Assembly: GCA_022823665.1 (NCBI GenBank)
Contig: JAJEHN010000036.1
Coordinates: forward strand, 62,001-126,000
From: Thermoanaerobaculia bacterium
GTDB taxonomy: Bacteria; Acidobacteriota; Thermoanaerobaculia; Multivoradales; Multivoraceae
Direction: 5' to 3'
Length of the DNA: 64,000 bases
In this document: positions 1-9,231 of the stretch, in pieces
Position numbering within the stretch: the stretch's first letter is position 1
Layout: each line of letters begins with the position of its first letter
The notes under the pieces: generated by a model
The model's input: only the letters and a program-made list of their open reading frames with translations
Database searches by the model: none
What the model was told of the DNA's origin: nothing
Position numbers and translations under genes: made by a program

Positions 1-2187
1 CGAGGTCGTCCGTATACTGGTACTCGCCGCGGGCGAGAAGTGAGCCGGCGCCGCCGAGGTCGAAGACGCAGTGCAGCGCCGCGGCGGCCGAGAAGTCCGG
101 CGCGCGCGGCAATCCCTTGCCGGCCTGATCGGTGGGCTCGACCAGGAAGCCGGCGCCGAGAAGGCCGAGCACGTCCAGCGAGCCGGCCTCGAGGATCCGG
201 TCCTGCACGTCGGCGATGGCCGTCGGGTTTCGCGACGTGAACTCACGGAATTCGTCGTCCAGGAATTCGACGGAAAGGTCGAACCCGAAGCGCGGGTTCG
301 GGCGCACCAGGAGATCGACGTCCACGCCTCGGATCCGGGCGCTTGCCGCGTTCTCCACCTCGGAGCGGTCGGGGTAGAGGACCGCCACCTGGAGGTCGTC
401 GTAGTCGTAACTGAAGGCGGAGGCGTTCAGCGTCACGCCGCCGGTCGAACGCGACTTGACGCCGACCTCGTAGCTCGTGATCGTCTCTTCGTCGAAGGAC
501 GGCTGGAGCGAAATCGAGTTGAATCCGCCGCTCTTGTAGCCGGTCGTTACCGATCCGTAAACCATCAGGTTGTCGCGCGCGGGCGGATCTCGAGGCCGAG
601 CTTGGGCGTGACGGCGCTCCAGGAGTCCTCCAGGCTCTCGGTGGCCGGCGCCTGGGTGGCGAAATCGACCGTGGTCTGGGTGTGCTGCTTCTCGTCGCTC
701 GTGTAGCGCACGCCGGTGGTCAGCGTGACGCGGTCGCTCAGGCGCCAGTCGACCTGGCCGTAGCCCGCCCAGGACTCGCTGTCGAGCACGGTGTCGAAGA
801 TGTTGCCGGTTGCGACCGTGCCCGGCAATGCCAGCCCCAGGAAGGGCGCCACCGCCCCGAAGTAGGCGGGGCCGCAGAGCGTCGGCGGGGCGAAGATGCC
901 CAGCGAGCAGAAGGTGGTCGGGTCGAACAGGAAGATGCCCGGGTTGTTCGCGAACAGCCACACGCCGAACAGCGCGGAGTCCGAGCGGGTGTCCGTTACG
1001 GTGCGGCCATCCTCGCCGAAGGCGTAGAGACCGGCAATCCAGCTCGCACGGTCACCGTCGCCTCGAAGCTGAACCTCCTGAGACCACCACTCGGACCCGT
1101 ACTCGCCGACGTTCTCGACGAAGTCGACCGGCATGGCGTCCACGTCCGCGCGGCGCCTGGAGTCGAAGTCGCGCCAACTGCTGATGGAGGTCAGGTTCGT
1201 GGCGCCGCCGCCCAGGACCTTGTCGACGTGGAGCGAGAAGCCGCTCTCCTCGTAGCGGGACGTCGGGGCGATGTTCGCCGCGATGCGGTGGACGTCCATC
1301 GGGTTGTCGAAGCCGTAGAACCGGCTCAGCGTGCCGACGAGGCTCAGGGGCGAAACGTCTCCCGGCTTCAGGTGGAAGTTGCCGTGGCTGTCGTCGTCCG
1401 TTCTGTCGGCCCGCAGCGTGTAGGTCAGCGAGTCAGAAGGCAGGAAGGTGAGGCCGAGGCGGTAGGAGAGGCCGTCGTTCGCGTCGCTGCCCTCGTTCAG
1501 GTGGTCGTTCCAGGTCGCTTCCTCGATCAGGGTGCCGGTGCCCGACGCGCGGGCCCACAACTTCGGGGTCAGGGGACCGGTGAGCGACAACCCGAGCCGG
1601 CGGCCGGTGGCGCCCTCCGGCGCGGCGAAGTCGCTCCCCGAGGCGAACAACCGTCCCCTGAACTGTCCCTCGGGAGCGCGCGTGACGAGGTTGATCGCGC
1701 CGCCGGTGGAGTTCCGGCCCCACAGCGTGCCTTGCGGCCCGCGCAGGATCTCGACCCGCTCCAGATCCAGGAACGGGTTCGCGAAGCCCTGGGGCCGCGG
1801 CAGGTAGGCGCCGTCGATGTAGTAGCCGACGGTCGATTCCGTGCCCAGCCCGAACGTGTTCGAACCGATCCCGCGGATGACCAGCGACATCTCGCCCGTG
1901 GTCGAACTCTGGTTGGAGACGACTACGCCCGGCGCCGCCTCGGCCAGTCCCTGGACGTCGAGGATCGCGCGCTCCTCCAGGTCCTCGCCGGACAGGGTGA
2001 CGATGGAGATGGGCACGTCCTGGAGGGACTCTTCCACCCGCTGGGCGGTGACGGTGATCTCCTCCGCCATGGTGGACTCGGGGGTTTCAGCGGATTCGGC
2101 TTCACTGGATTCCTGCGCCGTTGCAGCCACGGCAAACAGCGCGAGCAGGGCGGCGAGGGCGAACGCGAGAGACATCGTTGAACGCAT
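1..2187 (-). pseudogene. TonB-dependent receptor, frameshifted and truncated by window edge
   Basis: Outer-membrane TonB-dependent receptor for energised uptake of an unidentified ligand. It starts with a Sec signal peptide (MRSTMSLAFALAALLALFAV, cleavage after ATAQ), then a TonB-box-like EEITVTAQ, then the plug domain with RGIGSN and the VEILRGPQGTLWGRNSTGGAIN signature, then beta-barrel sequence. GAGGT sits 8 nt before the ATG. The first frame stops at 565 after EIRPRATT. The barrel resumes in another frame from about 577 (DNLMVYGSVTTGYKSGGFN, then TSYEVGVKS) and stays open to base 1. The break lies in a (CG)4 run at 574-581, where removing one CG restores the protein. It is either a real pseudogene or slippage allele, or a sequencing error. 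The C-terminal end lies outside the window. Confidence 0.85.
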
Positions 2188-2220
2188 CGACAGCTACCTC
2201 GAACAGATCGTCAGTCGTTC

Positions 2221-2235
2221 CCGGGGCTTCCCCGG
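2221..2235. repeat. CCGGGG-ctt-CCCCGG inverted repeat in divergent spacer
   Basis: Perfect 6-bp inverted repeat with a 3-nt centre, 34 nt upstream of the TonB-dependent receptor start, in the 214-bp spacer shared with the divergent halogenase gene. It could be an operator or a 5'-leader hairpin of the receptor mRNA. The rest of the spacer shows no other clear structure apart from the -10-like box at its right end. Confidence 0.35.
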
Positions 2236-2388
2236 TGGAGGACGGATCACGGAGTGTGGGCCAAGGCCGGCAGGGTACAACACAGCTAGTGCGCGGACAG
2301 GGTTACCACGACTGTTACGGAGCGGCGCGCGCGAAGTTGCCCCGGTGCGGCGTGGCGTCGTTCGGTGGCTCAGGAAGCGCCCCTGCCG

Positions 2389-2394
2389 TAGACT
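2389..2394 (+). promoter_or_regulatory. TAGACT -10 box, probable leaderless start for halogenase
   Basis: TAGACT ends 7 nt before the GTG at 2402 and there is no Shine-Dalgarno sequence. The geometry places the transcript start at or next to the start codon. The same arrangement recurs at several other genes in this window. Confidence 0.45.
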
Positions 2395-2401
2395 CCCGGC
2401 C

Positions 2402-3694
2402 GTGTTCGCCGCGTCCTCCTATGACGTGATCGTGATCGGCGCCGGCCCGGGCGGCTCGGCGGCGGCGGCGATCGCCGCGCGCGGCGGCCTGAGCACGCTG
2501 CTGCTCGAGCGCGAGGCCGTGCCTGTCTTCAAGATCGGCGAGTCGCTGATGCCCGATACCCACGGCGTGTTCGAGAAGATGGGCGCCCTGCGCGCGATGC
2601 AGGAGAGCCACTTCGTGGAGAAGCACTCCGTCCAGTTCTTCACGAAGACCGGCAAGGCGTCCATGCCGTTCTACTTCGAGAAGGAACGGCCGGGGGACGA
2701 CAGCGCCCGTACCTGGCAGGTGCGCCGTTCCGAGTTCGACGAACTGCTGATGGACGCGGCGGCCGAGCAGGGCGCGGAAGTCCACCGCGGCGTCAACGTT
2801 CGCGACGTGCTGTTCGAGGACGGCCGGGCGGTCGGCGTGCGCGCGACCGCGGTCGGCAACGGCGGGCCGGTCGAGGTCGCCAGCCGGGTCGTCATCGACG
2901 CTACCGGACAGAGCGCCCTCCTGGCCCGGAAACTCGACCTGGGCCGCGTCGACTACGGCTTGCGCCACGCCTCGATCTACACGCACTTCCGGGGCGCGCT
3001 CCGGGATGAGGGGAAGGACGAAGGGGCCACGCTCATCCTGCACACGACGTCCGGCGAGAACTGGTTCTGGTACATCCCGCTCGCCGGGGACGTCGTGAGC
3101 GTCGGGGTCGTCGGACCGATGGACGGTCTGATCCGCAACCGCGAGGGCAGGCCGCACGAGATCTTCTTCGAGGAGGTCGGGAACTGCGCCGAGATCGAAC
3201 GGCGCATCGCGCCTGCCCGCCAGTGCCGCCCGGTGTCCGTGATGAAGGACTTCTCCTACCGGATCGAGAAGATGGCGGGCGACGGCTGGATCGCGATCGG
3301 CGATGCGTTCTCCTTCATCGACCCGGTCTACTCTTCTGGCGTCTTCCTTGCGCTCAAGTCGGGCGAGATGGCTGCCGAAGCCTCGATCGGGGCGATTGCC
3401 GCGGACGACCTCTCCGGCGAACGCCTGGGTGCGTTTCAGCCGCTGCTGATGCGCGGCGTCGAGGCGGTGCGGCAACTGGTCAACGTCTTCTACGACCGGA
3501 ACTTCAGTGTCGGCGCGTTCCTGCGGCTCTACCCGCAACACCAGAGCAAGGTCACGCGCATCCTGATCGGCGACGTGTTCGAACTGGACTTCACGTCGAT
3601 GTTCGAGGACATGGCGACCTTCGCGGCCGCCGGCGGCGGGAAGGCGGTGCGTTCCCGCGCGGCAGCCGCCGCGCAGCCGCTCCAGGCCTCCTGA
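2402..3694 (+). CDS. Flavin-dependent halogenase / FAD monooxygenase family protein
   Basis: 430-residue FAD enzyme of the flavin-dependent halogenase/geranylgeranyl reductase superfamily. The N-terminal Rossmann motif GAGPGG (residues 13-18) binds FAD. WFWYIP at 221-226 matches the WxWxIP halogenase signature, and FIDPVYSSG at 305-313 matches the F-x-x-P-x-x-S-x-G signature of that family. The GTG start is chosen because the FAD domain begins seven residues later and a TAGACT box lies just upstream; the frame is open further upstream but that stretch has no protein character. It stands alone and diverges from a TonB-dependent receptor, a neighbourhood known for halogenase-like genes. The substrate cannot be deduced. 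A non-halogenating hydroxylase is the alternative, because WxWxIP also occurs in some monooxygenases. Confidence 0.75.
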   Translation: MFAASSYDVIVIGAGPGGSAAAAIAARGGLSTLLLEREAVPVFKIGESLMPDTHGVFEKMGALRAMQESHFVEKHSVQFFTKTGKASMPFYFEKERPGDDSARTWQVRRSEFDELLMDAAAEQGAEVHRGVNVRDVLFEDGRAVGVRATAVGNGGPVEVASRVVIDATGQSALLARKLDLGRVDYGLRHASIYTHFRGALRDEGKDEGATLILHTTSGENWFWYIPLAGDVVSVGVVGPMDGLIRNREGRPHEIFFEEVGNCAEIERRIAPARQCRPVSVMKDFSYRIEKMAGDGWIAIGDAFSFIDPVYSSGVFLALKSGEMAAEASIGAIAADDLSGERLGAFQPLLMRGVEAVRQLVNVFYDRNFSVGAFLRLYPQHQSKVTRILIGDVFELDFTSMFEDMATFAAAGGGKAVRSRAAAAAQPLQAS

Positions 3695-3719
3695 GCGGGG
3701 AAGGCCTCCGAGCGGATCC

Positions 3720-3971
3720 ATGGCGGCACGAGCGGCCCGAGTCACGGCCTACGCGGCGCTGCCGGCGCTGTACCTGCTGCACAACGACCTCTGGCTCTGG
3801 GACGACCCGAACCGGCTCCTGGGCCTGCCGGTCGGATTGACGTACCACATCCTGTTCTCGGCGGCGGTGGTGCTTGTCATGTGGCGGCTGGTCCGGGTCG
3901 CCTGGCCCGGCGACGCGCTCGAGAAACTGGCCGCGGACAGGGACGGCGCGGAAGGAGGTGAGACGCGATGA
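3720..3971 (+). CDS. DUF3311-type small membrane protein
   Basis: 83-residue protein with two predicted membrane segments (around residues 8-22 and 40-62) joined by a loop rich in Trp and Asp (NDLWLWDDPNR), which is typical of DUF3311 proteins. Members of that family are usually encoded directly before a sodium:solute symporter, as here; the stop codon overlaps the next start (ATGA at 3968-3971). It is probably a partner or assembly subunit of the transporter. The family has no biochemical assignment that I know of. Confidence 0.7.
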   Translation: MAARAARVTAYAALPALYLLHNDLWLWDDPNRLLGLPVGLTYHILFSAAVVLVMWRLVRVAWPGDALEKLAADRDGAEGGETR

Positions 3972-5425
3972 CGCTCGCCGTGATCTTCGCCTACCTCGCG
4001 GCGGTGCTGCTGATCGGCGTCTGGAGCAACCGGCGGCTGGCCGCGACCGGCGAGGATTTCTTCGTCGCCGGCAGGACGATCGGCCCGTTCGTGCTGCTGA
4101 TGACCCTCTTCGGCACGCACATGACCTCGTTCGCCCTGCTCGGCGCTTCGGCGGAGTCCTACCGGATCGGCATCGGCGTCTTCTCCCTGATGGCGTCGTC
4201 GTCCGCCCTGATGGTGCCGATCGTCTTCTTCTTCGTCGGCACGCGGGTCTGGGCGGTGGGGAGCCGCCTCGGCCTCCTGACCCAGGTGCAGTTCGTGCGC
4301 GCGCGCTGGGGCTCGGACGGAGTGGGCCTGCTGCTGTTCGTCGTCCTTGTCCTGCTGCTCCTGCCGTACCTGCTGATCGGCGTGATGGGAGGAGGCGTCG
4401 TACTGGGGCAGATCACCGACGGGGCGGCGCCGGCGTGGCTCGGCAGCCTGCTCGTGTCGGGAGTCGTGATCGGCTACGTGACGAGCGGCGGTCTGCGCGG
4501 GACGGCCTGGGTGAACACCTTCCAGACAGCGATGTTCATGCTGCTCGGGGCAGTGACGGCGGTGCTCATCGTGACGAAGCTGGGGGGCGTCGGCCCGGCG
4601 CTCGACCGGGTCGCGGAGAGCCGGCCGGATCTGCTGGTCCGGGGCGAGGCGATTCACCCGTTGCGGCTGCTCAGCTACACCCTGATCCCGCTGTCCGTGG
4701 GGACCTTTCCCCACATCTTCGCCCACTGGCTGTCGGCGAAGCGGGCGGCGACCTTCAAGGCGCCGGTCGTGCTGTATCCGGTCTGTATCGCCGTGGTGTG
4801 GATTCCGAGCGTGCTGCTCGGTCTGTTCGGGAACATCGACTTTCCGGGGCTCGACGGCGCGGCCTCGAACTCGGTGCTCGTCCGGATGATCGGGTTGTAC
4901 GCTCCGGACCTGCTCGCGGGCCTCCTGGGCGCGGGCGTCTTTGCCGCCATCATGTCGTCGCTCGACTCCCAGTCGCTTTCCCTGGGCACGATGTTCACGC
5001 AGGACGTCGTCAGGCACTATCGCCTGGGCGGCGACCAGAGCGAGGCGCGTCAGGTGCGGCTGGGCAGGTTGTTCGTCGTCGCGGTCGTGGCGACGGTGTT
5101 TCTCCTGTCCCTGGTCGCCGAGCGGAGCATCTTCGCGCTCTCGGTGTGGTCGTTCACCGGTTTCGCCTCCCTGCTGCCGGTCGTGGTGGCGTCGCTCTAC
5201 TGGCGGCGGAGCACGGCGGCGGGGGCCGGGGCCGCCATCCTTACGGTGATCGCGCTCTGGACCTGGTTCTTCGTGCGCGGCATCGGCAACCCGGACTACA
5301 GCGTCGGCGGCACCGGGATCATGCCGGTCGCCGTCGTCTTCGCGGGTTCCACCCTGGCGATGATCGTCGTCTCACTTCTGAGCAGGCCGCCCGCGCCCGA
5401 GCGGGTGGCGCGTTTTATCCCGTGA
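3968..5425 (+). CDS. Sodium:solute symporter (SSS family)
   Basis: 485-residue inner-membrane transporter with about 13 hydrophobic helices. The N-terminus ending in EDFFVAGRTIGPF is characteristic of the SSS family (PutP/SglT fold), and the helix GAGVFAAIMSSLDSQSLSLG carries the SSLDS(Q/A) core associated with the sodium site. GGAGG-like bases (GGAGGTGAGA) precede the ATG. It is translationally coupled to the DUF3311 gene upstream. The substrate is unknown; pantothenate, proline, sugar or carboxylate carriers all share this fold. It probably forms a two-gene unit, with the halogenase next to it by chance or as a source of substrate. Confidence 0.85.
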   Translation: MTLAVIFAYLAAVLLIGVWSNRRLAATGEDFFVAGRTIGPFVLLMTLFGTHMTSFALLGASAESYRIGIGVFSLMASSSALMVPIVFFFVGTRVWAVGSRLGLLTQVQFVRARWGSDGVGLLLFVVLVLLLLPYLLIGVMGGGVVLGQITDGAAPAWLGSLLVSGVVIGYVTSGGLRGTAWVNTFQTAMFMLLGAVTAVLIVTKLGGVGPALDRVAESRPDLLVRGEAIHPLRLLSYTLIPLSVGTFPHIFAHWLSAKRAATFKAPVVLYPVCIAVVWIPSVLLGLFGNIDFPGLDGAASNSVLVRMIGLYAPDLLAGLLGAGVFAAIMSSLDSQSLSLGTMFTQDVVRHYRLGGDQSEARQVRLGRLFVVAVVATVFLLSLVAERSIFALSVWSFTGFASLLPVVVASLYWRRSTAAGAGAAILTVIALWTWFFVRGIGNPDYSVGGTGIMPVAVVFAGSTLAMIVVSLLSRPPAPERVARFIP

Positions 5426-5441
5426 GCGGCAGGTTCTCTTC

Positions 5442-6776
5442 GTGAGCGATTCGGGCCAGCCGCTGCGGGTCGCCTATCTGGCGGCCGGCGCCGGCGGAAT
5501 GCTCTGCGGGAGTTGCATTCACGACAACGCCCTGGTCCGCGAACTCCAGCACCTGGGGCACAACGCGCTGCTGCTGCCGATCTACACGCCGCTCCGGACC
5601 GACGAGGAGAACGTGAGCTACGGCCGGGTCTTCTACGGCGCGGTGAACATCTACCTGGAGCAGAAGCTGCCGATCTGGAGTCGCGCGCCGGCGGCGATTC
5701 GCCGCCTGCTCGACAACCCCGGGCTGCTGGCCCGGGTGACGCGTTCGGCGTCGGCGACCGACGCGCGCGAGCTCGGGGAACTCGCCCTGTCCATGGTGCG
5801 GGGCGAGGAGGGCCGTCAACTGGCGGAGCTCCAGGGCCTGGCGAAGTGGCTCGTCGGCGAGTTCCGGCCGGACGTCGTTCACCTGACGAACTCGATGCTG
5901 GTGGGGATGGCCCACCGGCTCCGCGAGGCGCTTCCGGAGGCGTTGATCGTCTGCGGTCTCCAGGGCGAGGACATCTTCCTCGAAGACCTGGACGAGCCCC
6001 ACAAGTCCCTGGTCGTCGAAGAGATGAGGAAGCGGGTACGCGAGGTGGACGTGCTGGTGGCGCCGAACGACTACTACGCGGCGGCGATGGCCGAGCTGCT
6101 CGAGCTTCCCCCGGCCGGTATCGACGTCGCGCGCCTGGGAATCGAGCTCGAGGGCCACGATGGGCGCGACGCGGAGCCTCCGGGGTCGCCTCTGGTCATC
6201 GGCTACCTGGCCCGGATGTGCCCCGAGAAGGGCTTTCACCTGGCCGCCGAGGCGTTCAAGGCGCTGAGCGACCGTCTGGGCGCCGGCCGGGTCCGCTTTC
6301 GCGCCGCCGGCTACCTCGGCGGCCGTGACCGCGCGTACTTTGAGGAACAGCGCCGGCGGATCGCCGACTGGGGCCTCGAAGCGCATTTCGACTGGCTCGG
6401 CGAAGTCTCGCGTGAGGAGAAGATCGAGCTGCTGTGCAGCCTGCATGCGCTCGTGCTGCCGACGGTCTACCGCGAGGCCAAGGGCCTGCCGGCGCTCGAG
6501 GCGATGGCGAACGGGGTCCCCGTCCTGCTGCCCGACCATGGATCGTTCCCCGAGATGCTCGAACGGACGGGCGGCGGAGTGCTGGTGCCGGCCGGCGATC
6601 CGGCCGCCCTGGCGGACGCCGTCGAACAGTTGGCCCAGGACGCGGAACGAAGGAGCCACCTCGGCCGTTCGGGGATGGACGGCGTGCGCCGTCACTACTC
6701 GGCCGGGCTGATGGCGGCGGACACGCTCGCTTCGTACCGGCGGGGACTGAGTCGACGAGTGCCCGTTGCGGGCTGA
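5442..6776 (+). CDS. Family-4 glycosyltransferase (group 1)
   Basis: 444-residue cytoplasmic GT-B glycosyltransferase. The N-terminal half opens with a beta strand and a glycine loop (RVAYLAAGAGGMLCGSC) where GT4 enzymes bind the acceptor. The C-terminal half has YLARMCPEKGFHLAAEAF and the retaining-enzyme E-x7-E motif in EAKGLPALEAMANGVPVLLP, which contacts the nucleotide sugar. The GTG start lies 16 nt after the symporter stop. The gene is isolated from other polysaccharide genes, so donor and acceptor are unknown; a glycolipid or cell-surface glycan role is a guess. The next gene is a separate transcription unit with its own promoter-like sequence. Confidence 0.8.
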   Translation: MSDSGQPLRVAYLAAGAGGMLCGSCIHDNALVRELQHLGHNALLLPIYTPLRTDEENVSYGRVFYGAVNIYLEQKLPIWSRAPAAIRRLLDNPGLLARVTRSASATDARELGELALSMVRGEEGRQLAELQGLAKWLVGEFRPDVVHLTNSMLVGMAHRLREALPEALIVCGLQGEDIFLEDLDEPHKSLVVEEMRKRVREVDVLVAPNDYYAAAMAELLELPPAGIDVARLGIELEGHDGRDAEPPGSPLVIGYLARMCPEKGFHLAAEAFKALSDRLGAGRVRFRAAGYLGGRDRAYFEEQRRRIADWGLEAHFDWLGEVSREEKIELLCSLHALVLPTVYREAKGLPALEAMANGVPVLLPDHGSFPEMLERTGGGVLVPAGDPAALADAVEQLAQDAERRSHLGRSGMDGVRRHYSAGLMAADTLASYRRGLSRRVPVAG

Positions 6777-6789
6777 CTCGGGCCAGAGC

Positions 6790-6817
6790 CACCACAGTGG
6801 TGTATGGTGGTGCAGCT
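6790..6817 (+). promoter_or_regulatory. CACCAC-A-GTGGTG operator with overlapping -10 box
   Basis: A perfect 13-bp palindrome (6790-6802) is followed by a third GGTGGTG half-site (6806-6812). A TATGGT -10-like box (6803-6808) overlaps the latter and ends 9 nt before the ATG at 6818. The position directly before a ribbon-helix-helix gene suggests an autoregulatory operator controlling the whole methyltransferase/nuclease cassette. Confidence 0.55.
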
Positions 6818-7015
6818 ATGGCCAACGAGTCCCAGAAGAAGATCGACGGGACTGTCCGACTCTCCGTGTCCCTAGACGCGGATGACTACTCCGAACTGAA
6901 GAAGATCGCCGGAGGCAATCGCGTGTCGATCGCCTGGGTCGTTCGCGCCGCGATTGCGCGCTATCTTGACGCCAGGACACCCCTCTTCCGCCGCGACCAG
7001 GATGGACGCCGTTGA
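6818..7015 (+). CDS. Ribbon-helix-helix (CopG/Arc-like) transcriptional regulator
   Basis: 65-residue DNA-binding protein. After a short basic tail comes the RHH strand GTVRLSVSLDADDYSEL, then the helices of GNRVSIAWVVRAAIARYL, the usual MetJ/Arc/CopG arrangement in which a dimer inserts a two-stranded beta ribbon into the major groove. The ATG at 6818 gives the exact family length; the frame is open upstream but overlaps the glycosyltransferase. It is the first gene of the restriction-modification-like cassette and its stop overlaps the next start (TTGA). It probably plays the control-protein role that C proteins play in other systems, repressing or timing expression through the palindrome just upstream. 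An antitoxin role is possible, but no toxin-sized partner is present. Confidence 0.7.
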   Translation: MANESQKKIDGTVRLSVSLDADDYSELKKIAGGNRVSIAWVVRAAIARYLDARTPLFRRDQDGRR

Positions 7016-9231
7016 CCGGCGCGGTCCAGGGTTCTCTGTTTCGACGGGCACGTGCGTCGGCGCCACGCCCGGGCCTGTCGCTGGCCGCCGGCACGGAGAA
7101 GCGTGCAGTTCACGTTCGAACCGCTGTCGAGGCGGTCAGACGCGGGCTCAGTGCCCAGGAATCCGTGAAACGGGCATGGTCCTCCATGATGGCGAGTCGC
7201 TGGCGCGCCGAGGATTTGGGCGATTCCCCCGACTTGGCCCTTCAAGCGGCTTGGGCGCTCGTAAGCGCCCGGATCGTGGGGCGTAGTGTCGGGGCACTGA
7301 GCGCCGAGGCGTCTCTTCGCGATGCGGAGTCGTGGTTCTTGGGAACGGTGCGGACTCCTGCGTCGCTCTCGGAAGAGGTGGCGGCCTTTGCGGACCTCGA
7401 CGCCGTGCGGTCCTTGGAGAAGATTGGCTACGACGACGAGTTTAGGGATCTGTTGCCTTACGTGCTCGACTCGATCGGGCCGGGGAGCAGGGCGAGCGTC
7501 CTGCGAAACCCGGCGGCGGGCGACTCCAGGCGCGCTCGGAAGGCGTCCGGGGTGTTCTACACGCCTTCCGACGTCGCGGAGTACATCACTGGCGAAGTGC
7601 TGTCGGAGGTCGACGAGGCGGTCGCCTGTCCCAAGCTCCTTGATCCCGCCTGCGGCTCCGGTGTCTTCCTCAAGGCGGCGCTCGACGCCGCTTCCCTTCG
7701 TGCTGTAGACGGCGCCCGCTTCAGTTTCGTCGAAAGGTGTCTTCACGGAATCGACATTAGTCCATTGGCGGTGGAGGCCGCCTGTTTCGTTCTGCTGCGA
7801 GAGTGCATCGGGTCGGAGGAGCGTCTTGAAGCGTCGCCGTGGTCGCTTTGGCACCGCATCCGCTGCAATTTCCGCGTCGGTGACGCACTGGGCTTCTGCC
7901 TCCGGCCGCCCCGAGCGAACGGCAGCCTGGCTCTCGCCGAACTGCGAGAGGCTCTCGATCGCTCGTACGTGCCGCCGGCCCTTCCGAACGAAGAACCGCC
8001 CAAGGAGGGGGACCCGCTCTTCTCGCGGGGCACGTCGCTGGGAGATGTGTTCCCGGGTCTCGCTGCCGGCGCCGACATTGTGATTGGGAATCCGCCATAC
8101 GCAGCGGTCGGTTCGGGTCGTGACGTCGCTGCTCTGGAGCGGCGGTTCGCGTCGGCGACCGCCGGCGCCACCGAGCGAAGCGACTGCTACCCGCTCTTCG
8201 TCGAGATGATGTGGCGCCTCGCCCGCCGGGACAGCAGTTCTTCGGGAATGGTGGTTCCCCTTTCGATCGCGTGCAGTCGTCGGGCCCAACTGGTCGCGCT
8301 CCGGCGCGCCATCGCGGCCAGCGGAGGCCGGTGGCGGTTTGCGTTCTTTGACCGTGAGCCGCATGGGCTTTTCGGAGAAGAGGTGAAGACGCGCAACGCG
8401 ATCGTCTTCCGGGCGGAGCGTCGCGGGCTCGACGTTTCCACGTCTGTCGAAACCGGACCGCTTCGCAGGTGGACGAGCCGACAAAGAGACGAACTCTTCA
8501 CGAAGATCGACTTCACCCGTTTACGGGGGACGGCCATAGCGCGTGGAGTTCCCAAGCTGGCGGGAGACGAACCGGCCGCGGTGTACGCAGCACTTTCGCG
8601 CCGAACCGAGCGCCTGCGTCACATGTGCAGTGACGTGGGCTCGTGTCTACCCAGCGAGACGGGGAGAACCGACTCGCGGGCGCGGGTGTTCGTGGCCGGT
8701 ACGGCCTACAACTTCCTGAGTATCTTCAGGCCGCACAAGTCTCTACCTCCCCAGCGAGCGCCGTGGAGTTCCAGCAAGGTACTTGCGCTGGGGTTTCGCA
8801 GCGAGGAAGCGGCCGCTCGCGCCTTCGCTTACCTTGGCAGCCGCATCGCTTACTGGCTCTGGCACGTGTCGGAGGACGGGTTCCACGTGACGCGTTCTTT
8901 CGTGCTCGACCTGCCGCTAACGGACGGAATCTGCGACGCTCGTCGGGAGGCCGCGCTGGCCGACTGCGGTGCCCGATTCTGGGAGAGCCTTCAAACGCAG
9001 CAGGTGGTCAGCGTCAACGGCGGTCGCCAGACCGTCACTTACCGACCCTACGGAAGCGAGGAACTTCGCGACGAAGTCGACGCTCTCTTGCTCGATGCTC
9101 TTGGTATTGAGCCGTCCTTTGGCGCCTACCTCCGGTCTTTCGCGCACCGGGTCATCACGGTCGACGAACGCGATCCAAAGCGTCGGCTCGTAGTACAGAT
9201 CCAAGCGGGAGGTGTAGCGTGTTCCGCCTGA
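7012..9231 (+). CDS. N6-adenine-type DNA methyltransferase (Eco57I/type IIG-like)
   Basis: 739-residue SAM-dependent DNA methyltransferase. GVFYTPSDVAEYI (around residues 181-193) is the lead-in of the HsdM/Eco57I family, DPACGSGVFL at 211-220 is SAM motif I, and NPPY at 360-363 is catalytic motif IV for an exocyclic amino group, most likely adenine N6. The following 300 residues probably hold the target recognition domain. I see no obvious PD-ExK nuclease in the N-terminal 180 residues, so this is probably a methylase-only subunit. The TTG start at 7012 overlaps the regulator stop; a later start is possible because the first 60 residues look unconserved. Codons such as ttt, cat, agt and cgt are commoner than in neighbouring genes, which suggests acquisition by transfer. 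Confidence 0.82.
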   Translation: MTGAVQGSLFRRARASAPRPGLSLAAGTEKRAVHVRTAVEAVRRGLSAQESVKRAWSSMMASRWRAEDLGDSPDLALQAAWALVSARIVGRSVGALSAEASLRDAESWFLGTVRTPASLSEEVAAFADLDAVRSLEKIGYDDEFRDLLPYVLDSIGPGSRASVLRNPAAGDSRRARKASGVFYTPSDVAEYITGEVLSEVDEAVACPKLLDPACGSGVFLKAALDAASLRAVDGARFSFVERCLHGIDISPLAVEAACFVLLRECIGSEERLEASPWSLWHRIRCNFRVGDALGFCLRPPRANGSLALAELREALDRSYVPPALPNEEPPKEGDPLFSRGTSLGDVFPGLAAGADIVIGNPPYAAVGSGRDVAALERRFASATAGATERSDCYPLFVEMMWRLARRDSSSSGMVVPLSIACSRRAQLVALRRAIAASGGRWRFAFFDREPHGLFGEEVKTRNAIVFRAERRGLDVSTSVETGPLRRWTSRQRDELFTKIDFTRLRGTAIARGVPKLAGDEPAAVYAALSRRTERLRHMCSDVGSCLPSETGRTDSRARVFVAGTAYNFLSIFRPHKSLPPQRAPWSSSKVLALGFRSEEAAARAFAYLGSRIAYWLWHVSEDGFHVTRSFVLDLPLTDGICDARREAALADCGARFWESLQTQQVVSVNGGRQTVTYRPYGSEELRDEVDALLLDALGIEPSFGAYLRSFAHRVITVDERDPKRRLVVQIQAGGVACSA

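Noticed and set aside
7012..7560. PD-ExK nuclease fused to the first methylase (type IIG enzyme)
   Set aside because: No convincing PD...ExK spacing found in the N-terminal 180 residues, and a separate PLD nuclease gene is present.
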